Part shown: in pieces, positions 45,476 to 52,330 of the stretch
Numbering within the stretch: the stretch's first letter is position 1
Layout: each line of letters begins with the position of its first letter
Source: Steroidobacter gossypii
GTDB lineage: Bacteria > Pseudomonadota > Gammaproteobacteria > Steroidobacterales > Steroidobacteraceae
DNA length: 64,000 nucleotides
Reading direction: 5' to 3'
NCBI RefSeq assembly: GCF_016801985.1
Contig: NZ_JAEVLS010000001.1
Span: 1,054,001 to 1,118,000 of the forward strand
Notes under the pieces: model-generated
The model's input: the letters and a program-made list of their open reading frames with translations, nothing else
Told to the model about the DNA's origin: nothing
Databases searched by the model: none
Translations under genes and position numbers: made by a program

Positions 45476-47748
45476 AGTCGCCCCCACCGCAATCGCAACA
45501 GCCATTCAGCCAACTTCAGCGCCAGCAAGGTCAGGAACACGATGGGCAGATTCCACAGGTCCAGCGTCTGGCGCTCGACGATGCCGGCCTTGGAATAAGG
45601 AATGGCGCCGGCCAGCCCGTCCAGATCGCTCAACGGCCAATAGCGTCCGCCGGTGGCGTTGGCGATGCGTTCGAGCAGATCGCGGTGCTGATAGGTGGCA
45701 AAGTGCTCGGCCACGCCGTCGTTACGCAATACGTGCGTTATGGCGGTCCCGACCTCTTTATCAGCGACGCGTGCACTCATTTCGATGCGATACAGGCCGG
45801 CGGAGGCAGCATCGAGGGTCGCGGTATAGCGACCATCGCCTTGCCCGGAGGGTTGCATGATCTGGCTGAACGCGGTGTCGCGCTCTGGCGCTACATGCAA
45901 TTCGACCGTGGCGTCGCTGATGGGTTCGAAGCGCTCGTCGCGCACTTCGGCTTCCAGACGCACCATGCGCTCGTCCTCATACACCGTACGCTCGCTGTTC
46001 ACGGTCACGCGCGACGGCGCTGTCGAAGCAATGGCATGCATGAGCTGTCGCCAGAACATTTCGTGGCTCTGATCCTCGGAAGGCATGCGCATCTGCCAGC
46101 GCATGGTGCTGGCGGTGGCCAATATATAAGTCGCGCCACGCCCATAGTGTTGCCAAACCAGCAAGGGGGAACGCCCCTGCTGGCCGTTTGCTTCCAACAA
46201 CACGATGGCGCCCGGCTTGAGCCGACCCAGCGACTGGTAATCGGCCAGCGGCGGCAAGTTCTTCCAACGGTCCAGGTTCCGCTTGGGGTCGCCGTCCAGC
46301 CGGGGGATGGTGGATTCGGCGCCATAGATCGTCAGCTGCGCCTGGCCTTGCCGTTGTACGAACTGCGCCGGTTGCCGGCCAGTGAGTTGCACGGGCAGCG
46401 TCTGTGCCAATGCCGCGTTCTGCCAGCCGCCGGCGGAAAGTCCGTAACGACCGGCCAGCATCAACACCGAGCCGCCGCGCTTGTCGACGAATTCCTTGAG
46501 CAATCGGTGTTGCTCGGTGCGGAGTGCTGCTGCTTCGTAGCTGCCGATGATGACCGCGTCGTAACCGAACAGCTCGGCGGCGTCGGAGGGAAAGCCGTCG
46601 ACCAGCTCGTCCGGGGAATTCACCCCCTGGCGGTAATGTTTGTTGGGGGTGGTGCGGACGATGCTGGCGACGCGCAAGGCGCGATCGCGATCCACCGCCC
46701 GCCGCAGGAACTTGTATTCCCAGCGCGGCTCGCCTTCGACGTACAGGATGTTGCGTCGAGTCGCGGGAACATTCACTACGCGAGTGCGCGTGTTGTTGAT
46801 CACGTTGCGCTCGCCTTCCAATGGATCGAGCACGAAGCGCAATTCGTGCGTGCCGGCCTGGCCGGCGGGAAGGTCCAGCGATAACTGCGTGGTCGGGGCG
46901 TCGGGGCGCAGTTTCACGTCACGGGCTGCTACCAGATTGTCACGATCGTAAACGCGCAGGCGCGCCTGCGCGGCGCCGTTGTGACGAATGCCGATCTGCG
47001 CGTCGATGGTCGAGCCGGCCGGCGCCGTGCTGGCGACTTCGACGCGCTCGAGCTCCAGATCGTCGGTCATTTGTTCGGGGCCGATGCCGACAGTGTGAAC
47101 GGGCACGCCGTACGAGGCGATCTCGGCGAGCCGCTCTTCGCTCAACGTGTTGCCGTTTTCCGCACCGTCGCTGAACAGGATGACTCCGGCCAGCGGCGCG
47201 CTGCCGGCGCTTTGCAAGACTTGAGTGAGCGCGTCGCCGATGCGCGTCTGCCTTCCAGGTGCTGGCATCGAGTCCAACGAATCCAGCGGCGTGGTGGATT
47301 GCGCGAATCCGAACAAGCGGACCGCGAAGGTTTTTTCCAGCCGCGGCAGGGTGTCGTTCTGCAAGGCGGCGGCAACTTCCTGAAGGCGGGACTGGCCGGC
47401 CGCGCCATACGCCATGCTGGCCGACGCGTCGACCGCGATGGCCAGTTCGTTTTCGCGATCCCGAACGCGCTCCACGTTCAGGACCGGTCGCCACAACAGG
47501 CACAGGATCAAGGCGATCAGCGCGGTCTGGAGCACGCCCACCGGAACCAACAGCGACCAGCCCAGTGCACGCCGCCGCCACAGCGTCCAGGCGACCAGCG
47601 CCGCGCCCACCAGAATCGAGGTTATGAGCAGCCCTATCGGCCATGCGCTCGCAAACGCGAACGTGCCGGTTCGATACGCCCAGATGGGATGAGTGAACAG
47701 CCGCTCGAACACTGGCCAGTAATAGGCGAAGCGCCCGCCGGAACGCAA
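45472..47748 (-). CDS. Membrane VWA protein with degenerate GATase-like domain
   Basis: 758 residues from TTG 47748; GTG 47712 (start MFERLF) is an equally good choice. Two membrane segments (PIGLLITSILVGAALVAW, VGVLQTALIALILCLLW) are followed by a VWA domain with AVDASASMAYG and VILFSDGAENGN. Residues about 340-450 resemble a class I glutamine amidotransferase fold (LFGYDAVIIGSYEAAALRTE, GGSVLMLAGRYGL) without the Cys nucleophile. A beta-rich part and a C-terminal anchor (LPIVFLTLLALKLAEWLL) follow. First gene of the MoxR cluster. The 132 bases up to the divergent encapsulin cargo gene must hold its promoter. Confidence 0.87.
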   Translation of the reverse strand: MRSGGRFAYYWPVFERLFTHPIWAYRTGTFAFASAWPIGLLITSILVGAALVAWTLWRRRALGWSLLVPVGVLQTALIALILCLLWRPVLNVERVRDRENELAIAVDASASMAYGAAGQSRLQEVAAALQNDTLPRLEKTFAVRLFGFAQSTTPLDSLDSMPAPGRQTRIGDALTQVLQSAGSAPLAGVILFSDGAENGNTLSEERLAEIASYGVPVHTVGIGPEQMTDDLELERVEVASTAPAGSTIDAQIGIRHNGAAQARLRVYDRDNLVAARDVKLRPDAPTTQLSLDLPAGQAGTHELRFVLDPLEGERNVINNTRTRVVNVPATRRNILYVEGEPRWEYKFLRRAVDRDRALRVASIVRTTPNKHYRQGVNSPDELVDGFPSDAAELFGYDAVIIGSYEAAALRTEQHRLLKEFVDKRGGSVLMLAGRYGLSAGGWQNAALAQTLPVQLTGRQPAQFVQRQGQAQLTIYGAESTIPRLDGDPKRNLDRWKNLPPLADYQSLGRLKPGAIVLLEANGQQGRSPLLVWQHYGRGATYILATASTMRWQMRMPSEDQSHEMFWRQLMHAIASTAPSRVTVNSERTVYEDERMVRLEAEVRDERFEPISDATVELHVAPERDTAFSQIMQPSGQGDGRYTATLDAASAGLYRIEMSARVADKEVGTAITHVLRNDGVAEHFATYQHRDLLERIANATGGRYWPLSDLDGLAGAIPYSKAGIVERQTLDLWNLPIVFLTLLALKLAEWLLRLRWGRL

Positions 47749-47880
47749 GCCACAATCCTGCTCAATTGCGTGAAGAAGCAGTTAGCGCTGGTCGCTGCTG
47801 AACGCGAGCCGCCAGATGCGGAACCGACGCCGCGCTCATGCGTACTGGTTTGACTTATAAGCCGCGAACCTGAAGAACCC

Positions 47881-48306
47881 ATGGCCAGCGAATCCCTGCA
47901 CGAGAGCGCCGAGGCGCTGCGTCCCGAAACCATCGATCGGCACCGCGCCGTGTCCTCTTTGATGGAGGAGCTGGAAGCGGTGGATTGGTACGACCAGCGC
48001 ATCGATGCCGCCACCGACGCCGAGCTCCGAGACATCCTGTCCCACAACCGCGACGAGGAAAAAGAACACGCTGCCATGGTGCTGGAGTGGCTGCGCCGGC
48101 GCGATCCCAAGCTCGACGAGCATCTGCGCACCTACCTGTTCACGTCCAAGCCCGTGCTCGAGATCGAGGAGGAGGCCGAGGGCGCCGAGGGCGCCGAGAA
48201 AGGCAACGGCAATGGCGACGGCTGCCTGAACATCGGCAGTCTGCGTGGCGAACAACAAAGCCCGATCCGCCACCTCTGGCGCATGGGAACAGGAATCGAA
48301 TCATGA
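47881..48306 (+). CDS. Encapsulated ferritin-like protein (EncFtn cargo)
   Basis: 141 residues. SSLMEELEAVDWYDQRIDAA and ILSHNRDEEKEHAAMVLEWL identify the encapsulin-associated ferritin family. Ferroxidase ligands expected from the Rhodospirillum rubrum protein map to E30, E60 and H63. Two protomers build the four-helix bundle and the di-iron site; decamers oxidise Fe(II) inside the shell. An acidic/Gly linker (EEEAEGAEGAEKGNGNGDG) leads to the targeting peptide CLNIGSLRG (115-123), which docks on the encapsulin inner wall. Unusually, 18 residues (EQQSPIRHLWRMGTGIES) follow the peptide. The stop overlaps the encapsulin start by ATGA. Confidence 0.94.
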   Translation: MASESLHESAEALRPETIDRHRAVSSLMEELEAVDWYDQRIDAATDAELRDILSHNRDEEKEHAAMVLEWLRRRDPKLDEHLRTYLFTSKPVLEIEEEAEGAEGAEKGNGNGDGCLNIGSLRGEQQSPIRHLWRMGTGIES

Positions 48307-49139
48307 ACGAACTGCTGCGGGATCACGCGCCCATCGCCCCCGAAGCGTGGAAGGAAATCGACGCCGAGGCCAGGCGCACGCTGACCACATTGTTGGCCGC
48401 GCGCCGGCTGGTGGACTTCAAAGGTCCGCTGGGCTGGAACGCCTCGGCGGTCTCGACCGGCCGAACGCGCACCTTGTCGCCGTCCCTGCAGGAAGGCGTG
48501 GTGTCGAAGCTGCGCCTGTCGCTGCCGTTGATCGAGATCCGCATTCCCTTCGAGGTGGATCGCGAGGAGCTGGACGCGATCGGTCGCGGCGACACCAATC
48601 CCGATCTGGATTCAGTGCGTAACGCGGCACGCGCTGCTGCGATCGCCGAAGATCGCGCCATCTTTCAAGGCTATCCCGCCGGACAGATCGAAGGCATCTT
48701 CCCCGCCGCGGCAAGCCAGGGTCTGACCATTCCCTCCGACTTCGGCGCGTATCCCGACATAGTTGCCGAAGCTACCCATCGATTGCGGAGCGAAGGCGTC
48801 AGCGGACCGTACGGAATCGCACTCGGCCCGCGCTGTTTCACCGGACTGACCCGCAGCACGCTGCGGGGCTACCCAGTCATCAATCATGTGCGCGAACTGG
48901 TCGACGGTCCCATCGTCTGGGCGCCGGCGGTCGACGGTGCGGTGGTGATGAGCCTGCGCGGCGGCGATTTCGAGTTGGTCGTCGGCCAGGATTTCTCGGT
49001 GGGTTATCTCGACCACACCAGCAGCTCGGTGTTGCTCTATTTGCAGCAGAGCTTCACGTTCCGAGTGCTGGCTCCGGAAGCGGCCGTGCCGCTGACTTAT
49101 GCGAGCGCGAATGTGGCCTCGGATGTCCCGGCCAAATAG
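48303..49139 (+). CDS. Family 1 encapsulin shell protein
   Basis: 278 residues, HK97 phage-capsid fold. LLRDHAPIAPEAWKEIDAEA and the N-terminal helix that holds cargo peptides are typical, as are RRLVDFKGPLGWNASAVSTG, PLIEIRIPFEVDREELDAIG, AARAAAIAEDRAIFQGY, ALGPRCFTGL and GGDFELVVGQDFSVGYLDH. Known role: 60-subunit, about 24-nm protein cage; with ferritin-like cargo it stores iron and protects against oxidative stress. Translationally coupled to the cargo gene. No promoter element was clear in the 132 bases upstream of the cargo. Confidence 0.95.
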   Translation: MNELLRDHAPIAPEAWKEIDAEARRTLTTLLAARRLVDFKGPLGWNASAVSTGRTRTLSPSLQEGVVSKLRLSLPLIEIRIPFEVDREELDAIGRGDTNPDLDSVRNAARAAAIAEDRAIFQGYPAGQIEGIFPAAASQGLTIPSDFGAYPDIVAEATHRLRSEGVSGPYGIALGPRCFTGLTRSTLRGYPVINHVRELVDGPIVWAPAVDGAVVMSLRGGDFELVVGQDFSVGYLDHTSSSVLLYLQQSFTFRVLAPEAAVPLTYASANVASDVPAK

Positions 49140-49146
49140 CCACGGC

Positions 49147-49169
49147 GTCACGGCAGGACAATCCGTGAC
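49147..49169 (+). terminator. Hairpin after the encapsulin gene
   Basis: GTCACGG, 9-base loop, CCGTGAC, 8 bases after the encapsulin stop. The stem is perfect at 7 bp, but only two T follow it. Probable end of the encapsulin transcript. Confidence 0.45.
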
Positions 49170-49373
49170 TTGAGTCCTTGCTCGCACTCTGATCGCGCGT
49201 GTCTGATGCAGGCTGCCTACGCTTGGGGCGGGCGGCCTTGGCTGAACGCGCGCATCGAGCGGTTCCTGCCGATGGAATCCGCTATCCTTGGCGACCGGGC
49301 ACAAGACTTGCTGTAACAAGGGCGTGCCATCCTTAGCTCGCCTTACGTGCCGCCGCTGCGACGGCCTTCGACC

Positions 49374-50267
49374 ATGCGCCTGCCTTCCCTGAAGTTCCTG
49401 AAGACGTTCCAAGTCGCCGCCACCCGCCTGAGTTTCAAGGAGGCCGCCGACGAGCTGTGCATCACGCCCTCGGCGGTCAGCCACCAGGTCAAGGGGCTGG
49501 AAGAGCAACTCGGCGTCGCGCTGTTCGAGCGCGGCCCGAGCTCGCTCACCTTGACCGAGGCCGGCGAGAGCTATGTGCGGCACCTGGAAAAGGTGTTCTC
49601 CCGGCTGGAAGCGGTCACCGAACAGTTGCGCATTCGTTATGGCCGCGACGTGGTCCGTCTGCACATTCCGCCGTTCTTCGCCACCGAGATGCTGCTGCCG
49701 CGCCTGCCTTCCCTTCTGGAAGCGCGGCCGGAGATGGACGTACATATCAATACGGTCGCCGGCACGCTGGAGACGCATCCGGCCGAGGCGGACCTGTCCA
49801 TCGTGGTGGACACATCGCCCGAAGAAGAGCACGACAACGATCACGACTGGTGCAAGTTGTTCTCGCAGACGTTTGTGCCGGCGTGCTCGCCCACGTTGTT
49901 ACAGCGCCTGCCCATCCAAACGGTGCAGGACCTGAACAAACATACGCTGATCATTCACGAAGCACGCCGTGACAGCTGGCAGCGTTGGGCGCAAACGCAT
50001 GGCATCGACTTGCGCCCCAAGAGCATCGTGCGCTTCGACTCCATGAACACCGCGGCGGAAGCTGCCGAGCACGGTGTAGGCGTCGCGCTGGTCTCGTCAC
50101 GGCTCGGTAACGAACGTTTCGCGGAAGGCACGCTGGTGAAGTTGTTCGATCGCGAGCTGGAAACCGGCGAAAGCTACTATCTCATCTTGCGAAGGGAAGA
50201 CGCCGAGCGGCCCAACGTCAAGGCGCTGCGGCAGTGGCTGATCGAAGAGTTCAGCGTTTCGGCATGA
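49374..50267 (+). CDS. LysR-family regulator, GcvA-like
   Basis: 297 residues from ATG 49374 (nine codons inside the open frame). Helix-turn-helix: LPSLKFLKTFQVAATRLSFK, AADELCITPSAVSHQVKGLE, LGVALFERG. This close spacing and wording is the GcvA/AmpR branch. The effector domain runs from about 90 to 297 (VRLHIPPFFATEMLLPRLPS, AAEHGVGVALVSSRL). Not divergent from its neighbours, so the target gene is not obvious. A regulatory link to the encapsulin pair upstream is possible but unsupported. Two hairpins follow the stop. Confidence 0.92.
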   Translation: MRLPSLKFLKTFQVAATRLSFKEAADELCITPSAVSHQVKGLEEQLGVALFERGPSSLTLTEAGESYVRHLEKVFSRLEAVTEQLRIRYGRDVVRLHIPPFFATEMLLPRLPSLLEARPEMDVHINTVAGTLETHPAEADLSIVVDTSPEEEHDNDHDWCKLFSQTFVPACSPTLLQRLPIQTVQDLNKHTLIIHEARRDSWQRWAQTHGIDLRPKSIVRFDSMNTAAEAAEHGVGVALVSSRLGNERFAEGTLVKLFDRELETGESYYLILRREDAERPNVKALRQWLIEEFSVSA

Positions 50268-50277
50268 AACAATAAGC

Positions 50278-50313
50278 GCCTGCGCCCGCAGGCGAGTGAC
50301 ACGAAGCGTCACC
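50278..50313 (+). terminator. Double hairpin after the GcvA-like gene
   Basis: CGCCTGC-GCCC-GCAGGCG (50278-50295), a perfect 7-bp stem, is followed at once by GTGAC-N7-GTCAC (50297-50313) and, 10 bases later, a GTTTTTG tract. Likely terminator. The rest of the 301-base gap up to 50568 holds only the ribosome site (GGGAGA) of the next gene. Confidence 0.5.
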
Positions 50314-50568
50314 TGGTTGACGTTTTTGTCTCACGTCCGCGCCGTTCGGCGCACGACGATATTTCCTTGGCTGATAGAAGTTTCAGTTTTGTTTCTTCCG
50401 CCGCAGGCGATCACGCGTCGGGCGGTCGGGGATTGCCTGCATGAGCGCGTTTGTGGCCAGCATGAAATCTTCTCGTTTGTCGGCGTGACGCTGCGCTTCT
50501 ACAGTGGCGCCATTCGACAACGACATGTTTTCCCGGGGGTGCGTTACAACTTTTGGGAGATCGCTTTG

Positions 50569-50913
50569 ATGAATACTCGTATCAGTAAATCTGTTGCTAT
50601 CGCCGTCGCCACTTTGGCCTGCGCCGCTCCGTTCGCCAGCCAGGCGGGCAGTTCCGAAGCGGCCGCCATGGACACCTGCATCAACGCGTTCGTCGCAGCC
50701 AGTCTGCCGAAGGAACAGCCGGTGCGCGTGCAGAAGCAAGAGGCGGCGCCCAGCCCGCTGGCGTTTTACTCGCGCGGTTACAAGATTTATGTGAGCGCCA
50801 AGGGCGTGGAGAGCGGCAAGTATCTGGCCCGCGGCACCTGCCTGGTCGACAGCAGCGGTCAAGTGGTCGCGCTGAACGGCAAGCCGCTGTCGCAGAAGCT
50901 GGCCGCCCGCTGA
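50569..50913 (+). CDS. Small secreted protein of unknown function
   Basis: 114 residues from ATG 50569, with GGGAGA 8 bases upstream; the longer open frame from 50296 crosses hairpins and is rejected. A Sec signal peptide ends at ASQAGS near residue 24. The mature part has two cysteines (AMDTCINAFVAASL and YLARGTCLVDSSG), which could form a disulfide. I do not recognise the family. A perfect stem-loop follows 28 bases after the stop. Confidence 0.75.
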   Translation: MNTRISKSVAIAVATLACAAPFASQAGSSEAAAMDTCINAFVAASLPKEQPVRVQKQEAAPSPLAFYSRGYKIYVSAKGVESGKYLARGTCLVDSSGQVVALNGKPLSQKLAAR

Positions 50914-50941
50914 GACGAACTGTTCATCCAACAATCTGAAC

Positions 50942-50965
50942 GGCGTCACTCATGAGAGTGACGCC
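50942..50965 (+). terminator. Perfect 10-bp stem-loop
   Basis: GGCGTCACTC-ATGA-GAGTGACGCC, ten uninterrupted base pairs with a tetraloop. It lies 29 bases after the stop of the secreted protein gene. No T-run follows, so it is either a Rho-type end, a 3' stabiliser, or the first helix of a longer structured RNA. Confidence 0.5.
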
Positions 50966-50973
50966 CAGGCTTC

Positions 50974-51050
50974 CCACTCCGGGAGCGTGCGCGACTGTCA
51001 TTCCCCCTGCAGCTTCCGCACTAGCATGGACCCGCTAACTCCCGGAGTGG
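50974..51050. repeat. 12-bp perfect long-range inverted repeat
   Basis: CCACTCCGGGAG (50974-50985) and its exact complement CTCCCGGAGTGG (51039-51050) enclose 53 bases. Together with the stem at 50942-50965 they fill much of the 278-base gap 50914-51191. The remainder has no gene; TTGTTC / TATTTT (51080 and 51101) is a poor promoter candidate with only 15 bases between boxes. Confidence 0.55.
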
Positions 51051-51191
51051 CTTTCTACCGATTCGCACTACTTCCCGATTTGTTCCCTCGCTGGCGATTT
51101 TATTTTGTCCGATCATTACGGTAACTCGGACCCATCGTCTCATACGCTTCGCGCACACTGACCCGAGGAAAGCATCGAGGTCTTTGGTTCC

Positions 51192-51665
51192 ATGCACGCA
51201 GCGGAGCGCGTCGTCCAAGAACGTCGTAGCGGTATCGAGCGCCGGGAACACACCGTCGCTGCGTACTGGCGTGGCGCTCTGAATCCCCGCCGCCGCGCCG
51301 GCCGGCGTGCATCCGATCGCTACTACGCCATCATCGATTGGCATTCGCCGCGCGTGCTGGCTTTGGTGATGCTGATCCTCGGCTTGTCGACGCTGGACGC
51401 AGTGCTGACCCTACTGCTGATCTCGCAGGGCGCGAGTGAAATGAATCCGGTGATGGCGCTGTTCGTGCCGGACAAGCTGGGCTGGTTCGCCGCGGTCAAG
51501 CTCGGCCTGACCAGTCTGGGCACGTTGGTGCTGGTGGCCTGCGCCCGGATGAAGGTGTTCAGATTGTTTCCAGGCGAGCTGCTGCTGTACCTGGTGGTGG
51601 CGTGTTATATCGCGCTGATCGGCTACGAATTGTTTCTGCTCGAAAACCCGCCGCCGCTGCACTGA
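51192..51665 (+). CDS. DUF5658-type small membrane protein
   Basis: 157 residues. A charged N terminus (ERVVQERRSGIERREH, RRRAGRRASDRYYAI) is followed by three membrane segments (VLALVMLILGLSTLDAVLTL, LGWFAAVKLGLTSLGTLVLV, LLLYLVVACYIALIGYELFL). STLDAVLTLLLISQGASEMNPVMA is the DUF5658 core. The family has no known function. Four tandem 11-bp repeats begin directly at its stop codon. Confidence 0.78.
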   Translation: MHAAERVVQERRSGIERREHTVAAYWRGALNPRRRAGRRASDRYYAIIDWHSPRVLALVMLILGLSTLDAVLTLLLISQGASEMNPVMALFVPDKLGWFAAVKLGLTSLGTLVLVACARMKVFRLFPGELLLYLVVACYIALIGYELFLLENPPPLH

Positions 51666-51709
51666 TCAAGCTCTGGTCAAGCGCCGGTCAAGCGCTAGTC
51701 AAGCTCTGG
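51666..51709. repeat. Four tandem 11-bp repeats
   Basis: TCAAGCTCTGG, TCAAGCGCCGG, TCAAGCGCTAG, TCAAGCTCTGG: head-to-tail copies with no spacer. They lie between the DUF5658 stop and the stop of the opposing membrane gene, which falls inside the last copy. Likely slippage-prone. Confidence 0.8.
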
Positions 51710-52109
51710 GGTGGGCGGCGCTGGCTCGATAGCCGCCGACGTAAAGGCGAAAGGCGAAGTAGGTCCAGGCGGACAACGTGCCGCTGACCACGGCGGTGAC
51801 GAAGTGTTCGGCATCGAACAAGCTGGCCGTCACCACGACGATGCCGAGCATGGACAAGGTCGCCTGCCCGAGGCGCAGTTCCCAACGATCCACGTAATGC
51901 ATATACGCCGGCGCGCATGCGGCGATCCGAGTACGGTGCGGGTCGAAGCCGAACAGCTGCGACAGCAGCATGTAGCTGCTGACGCCAACCAGACTCCATA
52001 GCGCCACGCGCCACAGATCCACCGTCTTGGCGGACAACGACACATAAACGGTCGCGGCCAGCAAGAACAACGCAACAGCGATCAGGGCGTGCAGCTTGCG
52101 CGAGTGCAT
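51699..52109 (-). CDS. Four-helix membrane protein of unknown function
   Basis: 136 residues with four predicted membrane segments: LHALIAVALFLLAATVYVSL, VALWSLVGVSSYMLLSQLFG, ATLSMLGIVVVTASLF and VVSGTLSAWTYFAFRLYVGG. A short charged loop (DPHRTRIAACAPAYMHYVDR) joins TM2 and TM3. I do not recognise the family. The stop codon sits in the last 11-bp repeat, so repeat slippage would change its C terminus. Confidence 0.68.
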   Translation of the reverse strand: MHSRKLHALIAVALFLLAATVYVSLSAKTVDLWRVALWSLVGVSSYMLLSQLFGFDPHRTRIAACAPAYMHYVDRWELRLGQATLSMLGIVVVTASLFDAEHFVTAVVSGTLSAWTYFAFRLYVGGYRASAAHPRA

Positions 52110-52330
52110 GGCGTAGGACCGTGAAGGAAAGGTGAGGCAGGTATAGCGCCGTCACTTTGCCATTTCCGTGATGCACGTCAAAGCGCCGGGGCCCTGAGCC
52201 GCGATGGGCGTTTATTCGCAGAGTCTTCCCCGGAGATTACCTACGGTAGCGCAGCGCCCGCCCAAGCTATCTCGCGACGGCAGCGCGAGGCACAATACCT
52301 CCTTTGGCAGTCGGGCGGACAAAACAACGA

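Noticed and set aside
50296-50568. N-terminal extension of the small secreted protein
   Set aside because: It runs through two hairpins and would bury the signal peptide; ATG 50569 has its own ribosome site.
51666-51709. CRISPR array
   Set aside because: Units are 11 bp with no spacers; this is a simple tandem repeat.
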